64,000 nucleotides of DNA from Citrobacter sp. Res13-Sevr-PEB04-36 (GTDB taxonomy: Bacteria; Pseudomonadota; Gammaproteobacteria; Enterobacterales; Enterobacteriaceae). The stretch is from NCBI RefSeq assembly GCF_015672735.1, contig NZ_JADABY010000055.1, positions 58,450 to 122,449 on the forward strand. The letters are read 5' to 3'. A model generated the notes under the pieces. That model was not told the DNA's origin and did no database searches. It was given only the letters and a program-made list of their open reading frames with translations. Position 1 is the stretch's first letter, and each line of letters opens with the position of its first letter. Shown here one piece after another: positions 12,067 through 21,962 of this stretch. A program made the position numbers and the translations under genes.

Positions 12067-12816
12067 TTACTGCAGGATCTGACACTGATGATCCTGAATC
12101 TCCTCGGCGGACGCGAGATTCAGCGACAGCAAATCACGTTGGGTCGCCAGCAGGACAAAGGACTCATCGCTCTGACGTACCATCGCCAGCGCATAGCGCC
12201 CCATATGGTCACGCGCTTCCGGTACCTCTTCCGCCAGCATCATAAACGGGCTACGTTGTACCAGTTCGCTTTCCGTGACGCGACGAGCCAGATACTCGTG
12301 TCCGCGCAGACCGCCGGGTAACGGCAACCAACGGGTGCTGATTTTCGCCAGATTGTCATCCAGTTGCGCTCTGACATCGGGACGCAAACAAGAGATATGA
12401 ATGTGAAAATGGTTTTGCGTGCGGCCAGACGGCGAGTTGATCGTCAGTGATACCGCCTTGTCAGGGATTTCCTGGCCGTATTTTTGGCTCATAAAACTGC
12501 GCGCTTGCCAGGCAAGCCAGAAAAAGTTCGGCGTGCCGGATTGCAGCAGCAGCGGGCTTTCCGTGCCGTTAATGCGGTAAGTGGGCATCAATAAGTATTG
12601 CAGAGGGCCGTTACGGTCTTTGAACACCACGTACCCGGCATCCGGCTTCACCTCCGCACACGGTGCAGGGTTATGCCGTTGCAGCTGGTTCGGCAGACAT
12701 TGCTCAAGAACAATCTGGCGTAATGCGTCCGGATTACCAGTAAGTTTCCAGTAACCGATGCCCGCAGCGGCGGCGATAACAATCACCGCCAGTAAAAGAT
12801 AACCTGCTTTTTTCAT
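12067..12816 (-). CDS. cdh: CDP-diacylglycerol pyrophosphatase Cdh
   Basis: Cdh hydrolyses CDP-diacylglycerol to CMP and phosphatidate at the inner membrane. The 249-residue protein has an N-terminal membrane anchor (residues 3-24) and the HIT-like catalytic motif NHFHIHISC near residue 137. The start MKKAGYL at 12816 matches E. coli. An in-frame ATG 21 bases upstream lacks a better ribosome site. It is a single gene between the DASS pair and sbp, on the same strand as sbp but after its terminator. Confidence 0.93.
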   Translation of the reverse strand: MKKAGYLLLAVIVIAAAAGIGYWKLTGNPDALRQIVLEQCLPNQLQRHNPAPCAEVKPDAGYVVFKDRNGPLQYLLMPTYRINGTESPLLLQSGTPNFFWLAWQARSFMSQKYGQEIPDKAVSLTINSPSGRTQNHFHIHISCLRPDVRAQLDDNLAKISTRWLPLPGGLRGHEYLARRVTESELVQRSPFMMLAEEVPEARDHMGRYALAMVRQSDESFVLLATQRDLLSLNLASAEEIQDHQCQILQ

Positions 12817-12870
12817 TACGCGTTTCCTGTATCCCATTGAGGGGCAAGCGTAACGTAAAATGATGACAAA

Positions 12871-12903
12871 TAAAAAAGCCCGATCGCGTTATGCCACCGG
12901 GCC
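12871..12903 (-). terminator. Terminator after sbp
   Basis: Read on the minus strand, GGCCCGG...CGGGC forms a stem with an internal bulged region and is followed by six T residues. It lies 17 bases after the sbp stop codon. Confidence 0.75.
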
Positions 12904-12919
12904 TGTAACCGCATCCGCT

Positions 12920-13909
12920 TTAGCGTTTGCTGATTTGGTCAAACGTACCGCCGTTAGAGAAGTGCTCTTTCTGCGCTTTGGTCCAGCCACCAAACTCATC
13001 GTCAATGGTGAACAACTTCAGCTTCGGAAACGCATTTTCGTATTTCTTCGCCACGTCAGCATCGCGCGGGCGGTAATAGTTTTTCGCCGCAATTTCCTGA
13101 CCCTGTGGAGAGTAGAGATACTTCAGGTAGGCTTCGGCCACGACTTTGCTGTCTTTCTTTTCTACCACTTTGTCGACAATAGAAACGGTCGGTTCCGCCA
13201 GGATGGATTCACTCGGCGTGACAATCTCGAACTTGTCTTTACCCAGTTCGTTCGTCGCCAACAGCGCTTCGTTCTCCCACGCGATCAGCACATCGCCAAT
13301 ACCGCGTTCAACAAACGTATTGGTTGAGCCACGTGCGCCAGAATCCAGCACTTCCACGTTTTTGAACAGGGCTTTAACGAAGTCCTGGGCTTTGGTTTGA
13401 TCGTTGTTGCTGTGGTGCAGGGCGTAACCCCATGCCGCCAGATAGTTCCAGCGTGCCCCACCGGAGCTTTTCGGGTTCGGCGTAATGACTGACACGCCCG
13501 GTTTAACCAGATCGTTCCAGTCGTGAATTTGTTTTGGATTGCCTTTGCGCACCAGGAAGACGATGGTGGAGGTGTAAGGTGCAGAGTTGTCCGGCAGGCG
13601 TTTAATCCAGTTTTTATCGATACGGCCACGCTCAGCAATGGCATCTACGTCGTAGGCCAGCGCCAGGGTAACCACATCGGCTTCGATGCCGTTAATGACG
13701 GATGTCGCCTGTTTACCAGAGCCACCGTGAGACTGGCGGATCACCACGTTATCGCCCGTTTCCTGTTTCCAGTGCGCCGCGAAGGCTTTGTTGTACTGTT
13801 CGTACAGCTCACGCGTTGGATCGTACGATACGTTAAGTAACTGAATATCCTTTGCCAGAACGCTGGTCGATGCCAGCAATAATGTTAACCCTACGCCCCA
13901 TTTGTTCAT
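12920..13909 (-). CDS. sbp: Periplasmic sulfate-binding protein Sbp
   Basis: Sbp captures sulfate in the periplasm and delivers it to the CysUWA ABC importer. The 329-residue precursor has a signal peptide cleaved after STSVLA (residue 19). The mature N-terminus [19 protein letters not shown] is the family signature, and the second signature [18 protein letters not shown] is near residue 146. In E. coli the gene is under CysB control. The transport genes cysUWA are not in this window. Confidence 0.96.
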   Translation of the reverse strand: MNKWGVGLTLLLASTSVLAKDIQLLNVSYDPTRELYEQYNKAFAAHWKQETGDNVVIRQSHGGSGKQATSVINGIEADVVTLALAYDVDAIAERGRIDKNWIKRLPDNSAPYTSTIVFLVRKGNPKQIHDWNDLVKPGVSVITPNPKSSGGARWNYLAAWGYALHHSNNDQTKAQDFVKALFKNVEVLDSGARGSTNTFVERGIGDVLIAWENEALLATNELGKDKFEIVTPSESILAEPTVSIVDKVVEKKDSKVVAEAYLKYLYSPQGQEIAAKNYYRPRDADVAKKYENAFPKLKLFTIDDEFGGWTKAQKEHFSNGGTFDQISKR

Positions 13910-14023
13910 CGCCCAGCTCTCTTATTGAATGTTGTGATGAGCAGAGCGTGCCAGAAAGCTATCCAAACTTTAAAGAATAAAAAAAGATTTGCTATAACGT
14001 GGGGGAATATATGGAGTCGGGTT

Positions 14024-14104
14024 TTTGCCTGATGGCGCTACGCTTATCAGGCCTACGATTTGCATCATGTAGGCCGGATAAGGCGCAAGCCGCCATCCGG
14101 CAAT
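14024..14104. repeat. BIME between sbp and pfkA
   Basis: Two inverted REP units are visible: GCCTGATGGCGCTACGC...TATCAGGCCTAC and GTAGGCCGGATAAGGCGC...GCCATCCGGC. The unit nearest pfkA directly follows the pfkA stop and probably marks the 3' end of its mRNA. Confidence 0.85.
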
Positions 14105-14109
14105 TGCAA

Positions 14110-15072
14110 TCAGTACAGTCTTTTCGCGCAGTCCAGCCAGTCACCTTTGAACGGACGCTTCATGTTCTCGATAGCATCAATGATATCGTGGTGAACCAGT
14201 TGTTCGTTCTGAATACCGACGCAACGACCGCCGTGACCTTCCAACAGCAGATCAATAGCATACGCGCCCATGCGGGATGCCAGGATACGGTCGTAAGGCA
14301 CCGGAGAACCACCACGCTGAATGTGACCCAGTACGGTTGAACGCGTTTCGCGGCCGGTTTCTTTCTCGATATAGTGCGCCAATTCATCAACGTCACACAT
14401 GTGCTCGGTGATCGCCACAATCGCGTGCTTCTTACCTTTCGCGATGCCGGCTTTGATTTCAGCGACCAGATCGTCACGGCTGAATTCAACTTCCGGAACG
14501 ACGACAAATTCGCAGCCACCGGCAATTGCTGCCGCCAGGGTCAGGTCACCACAGTAGCGGCCCATCACTTCAACGATGGAGATACGCTGGTGAGAAGAAG
14601 AGGTGTCACGCAGGCGGTCAATCGCTTCTACCACGGTACCCAGTGCGGTGAAGTAGCCGATAGTGTAGTCGGTGCCTTTAATATCGTTGTCGATGGTACC
14701 TGGCAGGCCGATGCACGGGAAGCCCATTTCAGTCAGACGTTTTGCACCCAAGTAGGAACCGTCACCACCGATAACAACCAGGGCGTCAATACCACGCTTC
14801 TTCAGGTTTTCGATAGCCACAGCGCGCACGTTTTCGTCGCGGAATTCCGGGAAGCGAGCAGAACCGAGGAAAGTACCGCCACGGTTGATCATGTCGGACA
14901 CGCTATAACGGTCAAGCTGAACCATACGGTCTTCGTACAAACCCAGGTAGCCATCATGGATCCCCATGACTTCCAGCCCTTCCGTCAACGCTGCACGTAC
15001 AACACCACGGATTGCTGCGTTCATGCCCGGCGCATCACCGCCGCTTGTCAACACACCGATTTTCTTAATCAT
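14110..15072 (-). CDS. pfkA: 6-phosphofructokinase I PfkA
   Basis: PfkA phosphorylates fructose 6-phosphate with ATP to the 1,6-bisphosphate, the main control point of glycolysis. The 320-residue protein has the ATP-binding start [18 protein letters not shown], the catalytic [14 protein letters not shown] loop near residue 124, and the sugar-phosphate motif [11 protein letters not shown] near 167. Length matches the bacterial allosteric tetramer. It is a single gene with a BIME after it. The opposing step is encoded by glpX in the same window. Confidence 0.98.
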   Translation of the reverse strand: MIKKIGVLTSGGDAPGMNAAIRGVVRAALTEGLEVMGIHDGYLGLYEDRMVQLDRYSVSDMINRGGTFLGSARFPEFRDENVRAVAIENLKKRGIDALVVIGGDGSYLGAKRLTEMGFPCIGLPGTIDNDIKGTDYTIGYFTALGTVVEAIDRLRDTSSSHQRISIVEVMGRYCGDLTLAAAIAGGCEFVVVPEVEFSRDDLVAEIKAGIAKGKKHAIVAITEHMCDVDELAHYIEKETGRETRSTVLGHIQRGGSPVPYDRILASRMGAYAIDLLLEGHGGRCVGIQNEQLVHHDIIDAIENMKRPFKGDWLDCAKRLY

Positions 15073-15256
15073 GACTACCTCTGAACTTTGGAATGCAAAA
15101 TGAAATCTGCTGCCGGAAGTCGATTCCGCATATCGAAACGATCCAACGAATATGCAGATAGTATAACAATCACTTCCTGCTGAATTGATTCAGGTCAGGC
15201 CAAACGGTGGTAATTTATACACAAAATGCTGGCCCTACTCACTTTTTTACAACGAA

Positions 15257-16159
15257 TTATGAAAGCTCAAACATCTTGCCTTCCTTGGGTACGACTGAAC
15301 AAGGATCCTGATGAATAATCACATCCGATCCCGGGAAACGTCGCAAAATAGCCTGCTCAACCTGTTCAGCGACTAAATGAGCCTGAACGAGCGGCAGATC
15401 ATCTTCCATTTCCAAATGAATCTGAATAAAGCGGGTCGGCCCTGACTGCCGCGTGCGAAGATCGTGAGCGCCGCTGACTCCCGGCCATGACGTCACTATA
15501 TCAATAATTTCCTGACGTTCTTCATCGGGCAAGGCGCGATCCAGCAGAGATTGCACCGCCTCATATCCCATACGCAATGCGCTATATAGAATATAGATGC
15601 CAATCCCGAGCGCAAACAAGGCGTCCGCACGATGCCAACCGTACCAGGCCAGGCCAAGCGCGACAAGGATAGCGCCGTTCATCATAACATCAGACTGATA
15701 ATGAAGCATATCTGCCCGAACAGCCTGACTTTGCGTACGCTTGACCACCCAGCGCTGAAACGTGACCAGTATGATAGTACAAATTAACGCAATAACGGTG
15801 ACAACAACCCCGACACCCGGATCTTTCATCGGCGTCGGTTGAATGAGGTGCTGAATCCCGGTCAAAAATAAAAACAGCGCCGAACCAGAAATAAACATAC
15901 TTTGCGCCAGCGCCGCCAGCGATTCGGCTTTCCCGTGCCCAAACGTATGTTCATCATCAGCTGGCTGCAATGAATAGCGCACCACCAACAGGTTGGTTAA
16001 CGATGCGGCGATATCGACTAAAGAGTCCACCAGTGCCGCCAGAATACTCACCGACCCGGTATACCACCACGCAAAAATTTTGATCAAAAGTAACAGCGAA
16101 GCCATCACGGTTGCCGCGATAGCCGCCCGGCTCACCAGCCGCCCATAGGTTTGATTCAT
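15257..16159 (-). CDS. fieF: Ferrous-iron/zinc efflux pump FieF (YiiP)
   Basis: FieF is a proton-coupled cation diffusion facilitator that exports Fe(II) and Zn(II) from the cytoplasm. The 300-residue protein has six membrane helices and a C-terminal cytoplasmic metal-binding domain. The transport-site residues are present: Asp45 and Asp49 in DSLVD, and His153 and Asp157 in HYQSD. The start MNQTYG at 16159 equals E. coli. An ATG two codons upstream is possible. It lies between pfkA and cpxP as in E. coli. Confidence 0.95.
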   Translation of the reverse strand: MNQTYGRLVSRAAIAATVMASLLLLIKIFAWWYTGSVSILAALVDSLVDIAASLTNLLVVRYSLQPADDEHTFGHGKAESLAALAQSMFISGSALFLFLTGIQHLIQPTPMKDPGVGVVVTVIALICTIILVTFQRWVVKRTQSQAVRADMLHYQSDVMMNGAILVALGLAWYGWHRADALFALGIGIYILYSALRMGYEAVQSLLDRALPDEERQEIIDIVTSWPGVSGAHDLRTRQSGPTRFIQIHLEMEDDLPLVQAHLVAEQVEQAILRRFPGSDVIIHQDPCSVVPKEGKMFELS

Positions 16160-16240
16160 AAACACTCCCGTCAGGATATGCCGCTAGTATAACGGATGAA
16201 CTAAAACAGTCAGGCAATAAGAAAGTGTCAAATTTTGGGC

Positions 16241-16298
16241 AAAAAAAAACCCCACATCATGTGGGGGAAGACAGGGATGGTGTCTATGGCAAGGAAAA
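16241..16298 (-). ncRNA. cpxQ: CpxQ small RNA from the cpxP 3' UTR
   Basis: Read on the minus strand, the segment starts TTTTCCTTGCCATAGACACC and ends in a CCCCACAT/ATGTGGGG hairpin with nine T residues. This matches, by recognition, the conserved CpxQ RNA released from the cpxP mRNA by RNase E. CpxQ binds Hfq and represses envelope-protein mRNAs during Cpx stress. Its 5' end lies about eight bases after the cpxP stop codon region, and its terminator is also the cpxP terminator. The exact cleavage site is inferred. Confidence 0.85.
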
Positions 16299-16306
16299 CA
16301 GGGTTA

Positions 16307-16807
16307 CTACTGGGAACGTGAGTTGCTACTACTCAATAAATTCAACGATGAGCTTTTTTGCCATTGCGCCACGTCGCGCAGCTGCTCCATTCGTTGTTCA
16401 TGTTTCTCATTTAAAACCGCTTGCTGCTCGGGCGTTAACAGGCGATACATCTGGTTGCGGACCTTGGCTATTTCAACCTGGCGGGCAACCTGCTGTTGTG
16501 CCATCTTTTCTGCCTGAGCGCGCACAGCGCTTTCATCAAAATTCTCTGCGGTGACAAGACGATGCATTGTCTCCATTTCGCTAACATTAACAGGAGGCTG
16601 CTCATGTCTGGCCTGCTGCATTAAATCTCGCATCTGTTGACGTTGATGTTCGGTTAAACTGATACCGTCAAACATGTGGCTCTGCGCATTACGTTGCGAA
16701 GAGCTTTCACCCAGGTGCCAGTGATCGCCTGTGACGACTTCAGCTGCATGGCTAAACGTACTGAGTGCCAGCGTTGAGGCCATGACGGCAGCGGTAACTT
16801 TGCCCAT
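16307..16807 (-). CDS. cpxP: Periplasmic Cpx repressor/adaptor CpxP
   Basis: CpxP binds the sensor domain of CpxA and holds the Cpx response down. It also delivers misfolded pilins to DegP. The 166-residue precursor has a signal peptide ending SHA (residue 22) and the two LTxxQ motifs of the Spy/CpxP family (LTEHQ near residue 50, LTPEQ near 127). A GTG one codon before the ATG is not needed, as GGGAGC is well spaced from the ATG at 16807. It is divergent from cpxRA and is the most strongly Cpx-induced gene in E. coli. Confidence 0.95.
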   Translation of the reverse strand: MGKVTAAVMASTLALSTFSHAAEVVTGDHWHLGESSSQRNAQSHMFDGISLTEHQRQQMRDLMQQARHEQPPVNVSEMETMHRLVTAENFDESAVRAQAEKMAQQQVARQVEIAKVRNQMYRLLTPEQQAVLNEKHEQRMEQLRDVAQWQKSSSLNLLSSSNSRSQ

Positions 16808-16887
16808 CACTTGCTCCCAAAATCTTTTCTGTCGCGATTCAACGAGAGACAGTTTACGATTCGGGCTGCAAACATGCGTCAGGGGGT

Positions 16888-16902
16888 GTAAAACAACGTA
16901 AA
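16888..16902. promoter_or_regulatory. CpxR box between cpxP and cpxR
   Basis: GTAAA-ACAAC-GTAAA is a perfect match to the CpxR consensus GTAAA-N5-GTAAA. It sits 81 bases before cpxP and 56 before cpxR, so it can serve both divergent promoters and gives autoactivation of cpxRA. Confidence 0.88.
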
Positions 16903-16957
16903 GTCATAGATTAGCGCCGCCTGATGACGTAATTTCTGCCTCGGAGGTACGTAAAAA

Positions 16958-17656
16958 ATGAATAAAATACTGCTAGTTGATGATGACCGAGAGCTGACAT
17001 CCCTGTTAAAGGAGCTGCTCGAAATGGAAGGTTTCGATGTGCTGGTTGCCCATGATGGGGAGCAGGCACTGGAACTTCTGGATGACAGCATCGATTTACT
17101 TTTGCTCGACGTCATGATGCCGAAGAAAAACGGCATTGATACACTGAAAGCACTTCGCCAGACACACCAGACACCCGTAATCATGCTGACCGCCCGCGGC
17201 AGCGAACTGGATCGCGTACTCGGCCTTGAGTTGGGCGCGGACGATTATTTACCCAAACCGTTTAACGACCGCGAACTGGTCGCGCGTATCCGTGCCATTC
17301 TGCGCCGCTCTCACTGGAGCGAGCAGCAGCAGAACAGCGATAACGGCTCGCCGACGCTGGAAGTGGATGCGTTAAGCCTCAATCCGGGTCGCCAGGAAGC
17401 CAGCTTTGACGGACAAACCCTGGAGTTAACCGGCACTGAATTCACCCTGCTGTATTTACTGGCACAGCATCTCGGCCAGGTGGTTTCTCGTGAACATTTA
17501 AGCCAGGAAGTGCTGGGCAAACGTCTGACACCGTTCGATCGCGCTATCGACATGCATATCTCGAACCTGCGTCGTAAGCTGCCGGAGCGTAAAGACGGAC
17601 ACCCGTGGTTTAAAACCCTGCGCGGTCGCGGCTATCTGATGGTCTCCGCTTCATGA
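16958..17656 (+). CDS. cpxR: Response regulator CpxR
   Basis: CpxR is the cytoplasmic response regulator of the Cpx envelope-stress system and activates cpxP, degP, dsbA and its own operon. The 232-residue protein has a receiver domain (1-115) with acidic pocket DDD at 8-10, phospho-acceptor Asp51 in LLLDVMMP and Lys in PKPF near 104. An OmpR-type winged-helix domain follows (about 130-230, with the ending GRGYLMV). Its stop codon overlaps the cpxA start by four bases, so translation is probably coupled. Confidence 0.98.
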   Translation: MNKILLVDDDRELTSLLKELLEMEGFDVLVAHDGEQALELLDDSIDLLLLDVMMPKKNGIDTLKALRQTHQTPVIMLTARGSELDRVLGLELGADDYLPKPFNDRELVARIRAILRRSHWSEQQQNSDNGSPTLEVDALSLNPGRQEASFDGQTLELTGTEFTLLYLLAQHLGQVVSREHLSQEVLGKRLTPFDRAIDMHISNLRRKLPERKDGHPWFKTLRGRGYLMVSAS

Positions 17657-19026
17657 TAGGAAGTTTAACCGCGCGCATCTTTGCCATCTTCTGGTTAACG
17701 CTGGCACTGGTGCTGATGCTGGTGCTGATGTTACCGAAGCTCGACTCACGCCAGATGACCGAGCTACTGGACAGCGAACAGCGCCAGGGGTTAATGATTG
17801 AGCAGCACGTTGAAGCTGAACTGGCGAACGATCCACCCAACGATTTGATGTGGTGGCGTCGCTTGTTTCGCGCAATAGACAAGTGGGCACCGCCGGGACA
17901 GCGGTTATTACTTGTTACGACGGAAGGACGCGTGATCGGCGCAGAACGCAACGAAATGCAGATCATTCGTAACTTTATTGGTCAGGCCGATAACGCCGAC
18001 CATCCGCAAAAGAAAAAATACGGTCGCGTTGAAATGGTTGGGCCTTTCTCCGTCAGAGATGGCGAAGATAACTACCAGTTGTACCTCATTCGACCTGCCA
18101 GCAGTTCACAATCTGACTTTATCAATCTGCTGTTTGACCGACCGCTGTTGCTGCTGATCGTCACCATGTTAGTCAGCTCTCCGTTGCTGCTCTGGCTGGC
18201 CTGGAGTCTGGCGAAACCGGCTCGTAAGCTAAAAAATGCGGCGGATGAAGTGGCTCAGGGTAACTTGCGTCAGCATCCTGAACTGGAAGCAGGTCCGCAA
18301 GAATTCCTGGCGGCAGGTGCCAGTTTTAACCAGATGGTGACGGCACTGGAACGCATGATGACCTCACAGCAACGCCTGCTGTCGGACATCTCTCATGAGT
18401 TGAGAACGCCGTTAACGCGTCTGCAACTGGGGACCGCACTGCTACGCCGTCGCAGCGGCGAGAGCAAAGAGCTGGAGCGTATTGAAACAGAAGCGCATCG
18501 ACTGGACAGCATGATCAACGACCTGCTGGTCATGTCGCGCAATCAGCAGAAAAACGCGCTGGTCAGTGAAACCGTGAAAGCGAACCACCTGTGGGGTGAC
18601 GTGCTGGATAACGCCGCCTTTGAAGCCGAGCAGATGGGCAAATCGTTAACGGTTAACTTCCCGCCAGGACCGTGGCCGCTGTACGGTAACCCGAACGCGC
18701 TGGAAAGTGCGCTGGAGAACATTGTTCGCAACGCCCTGCGTTATTCACACACCAAGATTGAAGTTGGCTTTGCGGTGGATAAAGACGGAATTACCATCAC
18801 CGTGGACGACGATGGCCCGGGCGTAAGCCCCGAAGACAGAGAACAGATTTTCCGTCCGTTCTATCGTACCGATGAAGCGCGCGATCGTGAATCTGGCGGT
18901 ACCGGTCTGGGTCTGGCGATAGTGGAAACGGCCATTCAACAGCACCGTGGCTGGGTTAAGGCCGAAGACAGCCCATTGGGTGGTCTGCGTCTGGTGCTCT
19001 GGCTACCGTTGTATAAACGTTCGTAA
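17653..19026 (+). CDS. cpxA: Sensor histidine kinase CpxA
   Basis: CpxA senses envelope stress and phosphorylates or dephosphorylates CpxR. The 457-residue protein has two membrane helices (about 8-28 and 164-185) flanking a periplasmic sensor domain, then a HAMP linker and the kinase core. The phospho-acceptor is His248 in SDISHELRTPLTR. The N box (ENIVRNALRYS), G1 (DDDGPGV) and G2 (GGTGLGLAI) motifs are all intact. It overlaps cpxR by four bases. A REP element follows its stop. Confidence 0.98.
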   Translation: MIGSLTARIFAIFWLTLALVLMLVLMLPKLDSRQMTELLDSEQRQGLMIEQHVEAELANDPPNDLMWWRRLFRAIDKWAPPGQRLLLVTTEGRVIGAERNEMQIIRNFIGQADNADHPQKKKYGRVEMVGPFSVRDGEDNYQLYLIRPASSSQSDFINLLFDRPLLLLIVTMLVSSPLLLWLAWSLAKPARKLKNAADEVAQGNLRQHPELEAGPQEFLAAGASFNQMVTALERMMTSQQRLLSDISHELRTPLTRLQLGTALLRRRSGESKELERIETEAHRLDSMINDLLVMSRNQQKNALVSETVKANHLWGDVLDNAAFEAEQMGKSLTVNFPPGPWPLYGNPNALESALENIVRNALRYSHTKIEVGFAVDKDGITITVDDDGPGVSPEDREQIFRPFYRTDEARDRESGGTGLGLAIVETAIQQHRGWVKAEDSPLGGLRLVLWLPLYKRS

Positions 19027-19034
19027 TTGTGCCT

Positions 19035-19080
19035 GTAGTGCCGGATGGCGATGCTAACGCATATTATCCGGCCTACAGGT
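19035..19080. repeat. REP element
   Basis: A single REP, with GTGCCGGATGGCGATGC and TTATCCGGCCTAC arms, lies between the convergent genes cpxA and yiiM and is the only hairpin in the gap. Confidence 0.8.
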
Positions 19081-19092
19081 TCAATAATCGCT

Positions 19093-19767
19093 TTACTTCC
19101 CCCACAATCTCCGCGAATTATCTTCGATCTTGCCGCTTAAGCGGCGTTTTTGCATCGTTCTGGTCCAGCTCTTCGACAGCCCCGCCGCTGACAGTAAACG
19201 GTGATACTGATCGTCATCAAACGGCATATGCCAGGCAATAGCGATGGCCTCCTGCACGCTGACATCACTCACGCGGGACGCCAGTACCAGCGGCGCATCC
19301 GCCGACACCATGCCAGCCGCGATTACGCTGCACAACCAGCCGGTCTTGCCCGCCTCCTGCATCTGGCTTGCCATGTCGCTAATACCAAAATGAAAGTTCA
19401 GCTTAAAACACGGCGAACGCGGCTGCGTGACCTGAATCAACGCCTCGCCCCACTGGAAGATATCACCAATAAAAACATTCTCTTCCGTCATTCCTTGCGT
19501 TGACAAGTTTTCGCCAAAGGCGGGGGCGACAAACAACTCCGCTTGTTCGGGGAAGGCTTGTCGCCAGTACTGATAGTGTTCACGCGGATAATGGCATAGC
19601 GCCCGATCCGGCCCGCCGTGAATTTTCGTTTCTGCCTGTTCATCCCCTGCCAGACCGAGCTCGGTCAGCATCAGTTCGCCATCAATCTGGACCTTCGCAA
19701 TGGCACTGGGGCGGCTTCCCGTGTAATCCCGAATCTTGCCTGCAAATACATCAACCGGATATCGCAT
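19093..19767 (-). CDS. yiiM: MOSC-domain protein YiiM
   Basis: YiiM is a MOSC-domain molybdenum-cofactor protein. In E. coli it reduces N-hydroxylated purine analogues such as 6-N-hydroxylaminopurine. The 224-residue protein has the MOSC core, with KIHGGPDRALCHYP near 46-59, the conserved Cys in QPRSPCFKLN near 120 (the Moco ligand) and FGENLST near 85. The ATG at 19767 follows a strong GAGGGAACAG ribosome site. A start ten codons upstream has none. It reads towards cpxA. Confidence 0.9.
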   Translation of the reverse strand: MRYPVDVFAGKIRDYTGSRPSAIAKVQIDGELMLTELGLAGDEQAETKIHGGPDRALCHYPREHYQYWRQAFPEQAELFVAPAFGENLSTQGMTEENVFIGDIFQWGEALIQVTQPRSPCFKLNFHFGISDMASQMQEAGKTGWLCSVIAAGMVSADAPLVLASRVSDVSVQEAIAIAWHMPFDDDQYHRLLSAAGLSKSWTRTMQKRRLSGKIEDNSRRLWGK

Positions 19768-19918
19768 CTGTTCCCTCTCCCGATAACTTTTCCCCATTAC
19801 ACCATATTTATTTTACCCCAGTCGCTCAAAATGAGAGCACGGTTCACGTGAAACTTAGGGACACATGCTATCAATGTAAGTTGGTTTTGAAACATCATTT
19901 CAATTAAGGAGTCAACAC

Positions 19919-20809
19919 GTGACGGGTCAATCGCAATTTGCTGGCGTCTGGTGTCCTTCCATTACGCCAATGGACAATGACGGCAAGATCGATCTCAACG
20001 GTCTGAGCCAACATCTCAAACGCCTTACCGAGGCACAGATCGACGTTATTTTGCTGATGGGCAGTATTGGGGAATTTGCCTCCTTTACGCTCGACGAAAG
20101 GCTGCAGCTGATCCGTGAGGCCCGCGCCATGAGCTCGCTGAAGATGGTCGCCAACGTCTCATCCACCTGCCAGAATGATGTGCTATTGATGGCGCAAGAG
20201 GCGTATCGCACGGGATACGATGCCGTCATGATCCTACCGCCTTACTATTACGGACAAACGGCAACGCAGCTGCTGAGCTACTTCCGCCAGTTAGGACAAC
20301 AGCTCAGCGGAAAATGGTTTGCTTATAACTTCCCGGCGCGTACTGGCTGCGATTTAACGCCTGATTTGGTTGCTACCCTCGCCGCCGAATTCCCGAATTT
20401 CGCTGGCATCAAAGACACCGTGGACTGCCAGTCCCATACCCGCAGTATGATTCAGACCACCCGCGCCGTACGCGACGATTTTGCCGTTCTCTCCGGATAC
20501 GACGAATATTACATCCCCAATCTGCTGGCAGGCGGTGCGGGGATTATTTCCGGCTTGAATAACGTGATGCCGGAGCTATTTGTCCACGCACGCGAGGCGT
20601 TTAAGCAGGGCGACCTCGCGGCGTTGCGTGATATTCAAGATAAGATTGGCACGTACATGTCCATCTACGCTATTGGCGAGGATTTTGTCACCACCATTAA
20701 AACCGTGGTGTCACGTAAGTTTGGTTATTGCACCGGAGTTTCGCGTAATGCAGGTGGGGAGTTGAACGAGGACGAATGCCGAACAATTGATGAAGTATTT
20801 GGGCGTTAA
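19919..20809 (+). CDS. DHDPS/KDG-aldolase family protein
   Basis: This 296-residue (beta/alpha)8 protein belongs to the dihydrodipicolinate synthase/N-acetylneuraminate lyase family, class I aldolases that make or split pyruvate adducts. The Schiff-base lysine is Lys165 in FAGIKDTVD and the catalytic tyrosine Tyr136 in WFAYNFP. The usual GTTGE motif reads GSIGEF at 49-54, as in sugar-acid aldolases of the YagE/YjhH type rather than true DapA. It starts at GTG, seven bases after AAGGAG. It is convergent with the ketodeoxygluconate permease gene kdgT, so cleavage of 2-keto-3-deoxygluconate is a reasonable but unproven role. Confidence 0.8.
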   Translation: MTGQSQFAGVWCPSITPMDNDGKIDLNGLSQHLKRLTEAQIDVILLMGSIGEFASFTLDERLQLIREARAMSSLKMVANVSSTCQNDVLLMAQEAYRTGYDAVMILPPYYYGQTATQLLSYFRQLGQQLSGKWFAYNFPARTGCDLTPDLVATLAAEFPNFAGIKDTVDCQSHTRSMIQTTRAVRDDFAVLSGYDEYYIPNLLAGGAGIISGLNNVMPELFVHAREAFKQGDLAALRDIQDKIGTYMSIYAIGEDFVTTIKTVVSRKFGYCTGVSRNAGGELNEDECRTIDEVFGR

Positions 20810-20812
20810 TTT

Positions 20813-20844
20813 TATCCGGCCCACATCATCATGTGGGCCGGATA
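20813..20844. terminator. Perfect 32-base palindromic hairpin
   Basis: Two perfect 14-base arms (TATCCGGCCCACAT and its complement) surround a CATC loop. It lies between the convergent stop codons of the aldolase gene and kdgT, and its outer part resembles a REP unit. It should form a strong hairpin on both transcripts, although a T tract is missing. Confidence 0.7.
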
Positions 20845-20870
20845 TACGCTATGTATCTGGCAAAGAACTG

Positions 20871-21854
20871 TTACTTCACCGCGCTTCGCATATCAATCGC
20901 CGCCGCCTTCGCTTTCACTCTCCGCGACCAGATAGAGGTGATAATCGGCACGAGGATTGAGGTCACAATCACCGACGTCGCGACCAGAGAGGTTGCTGCC
21001 GGCGCCATCGGTTTAAATGCCGGAACCATTTCAGCAATCAGCACCGGCGTGGCAACCGCAGCACCTGCTGAGCTGGAGGCGGCAATGCCTGCCGTACCGT
21101 CCCCGCCGCCAATCAGTTTATCGGCGATAATCAACGGGATACCGGTGATGATAATCACAGCTACACCCAGCAGGATCCCCAGCACACCGGTCTGCGCAAT
21201 CACGCCCAAATCAATGGTGTTACCCAGCGCAAAAGCGAAGAACGGAATGAGTGTTTGTACCGCTTTACTGAAGAACTCACGCAGTTCAGGGTCCAAATTC
21301 CCCAGCGCGAAACCAATCAGGAACGGCAACACCGCCCCCACAAAGACATGCGGCTCAAACGAGGCTATCCCGGCAGTGCCCAGAATCACCATGGTCATCA
21401 ATGGGCCTGATTCCAGCGACATCAGGACAAACGCCCCGGCCTCTTCTTTGGTGCCGTACTGCTGCATAATCGACGCATACAGCCCACCGTTGGTCATATC
21501 CATTGCGGCCACCAGCGCCAGCGTGGACAACCCGGCGAAGAAACCCACCTCGACCCCGTGTTCTGGCAATACCCGTGATGCTATAGCCGCAACCACCCAT
21601 GCCACCAGAATCTTGGTGATGACTAACGTGCCGGATTTACGCAGCACAGTGCCGGTAGCGCTTAGCTTTATTGACGCGCCCATGCAAAAGAACCAGACGG
21701 CCAGAATCGGCACCGTCCCGGTGATCATACCGTTAGTAAAAGAACCGAAGTATTTTCCGGCACCGGGGGAAAAGGTGTGACACAGTGCGCCCAGAAAAAG
21801 CGGCACCAGCATCATACCGCCTGGGATTTTCTCAATCGTACGTTTTATCTGCAT
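20871..21854 (-). CDS. kdgT: 2-keto-3-deoxygluconate permease KdgT
   Basis: KdgT imports 2-keto-3-deoxygluconate, and probably glucuronate-derived relatives, by proton symport. The 327-residue inner-membrane protein starts [19 protein letters not shown] and has about ten membrane helices, with the family motifs [12 protein letters not shown] and [17 protein letters not shown] (near residue 254). The start at 21854 matches the E. coli length and has AGGTG six bases before it. Two earlier in-frame ATGs are weaker. A KdgR box lies about 130 bases upstream. Confidence 0.95.
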   Translation of the reverse strand: MQIKRTIEKIPGGMMLVPLFLGALCHTFSPGAGKYFGSFTNGMITGTVPILAVWFFCMGASIKLSATGTVLRKSGTLVITKILVAWVVAAIASRVLPEHGVEVGFFAGLSTLALVAAMDMTNGGLYASIMQQYGTKEEAGAFVLMSLESGPLMTMVILGTAGIASFEPHVFVGAVLPFLIGFALGNLDPELREFFSKAVQTLIPFFAFALGNTIDLGVIAQTGVLGILLGVAVIIITGIPLIIADKLIGGGDGTAGIAASSSAGAAVATPVLIAEMVPAFKPMAPAATSLVATSVIVTSILVPIITSIWSRRVKAKAAAIDMRSAVK

Positions 21855-21962
21855 TTCCATCACCTGTAGACATAAAAATGGGGCATTTTTTATGGGCGAT
21901 TGCATCTTGCTTTGAGATGCACCCGTCTTGATGAAGTGAAGATAGACATTCAGAGAAACTAT

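Noticed and set aside
12860..13840. Plus-strand frames of 100-155 codons opposite sbp
   Set aside because: They are shadows of sbp in other frames with no independent evidence.
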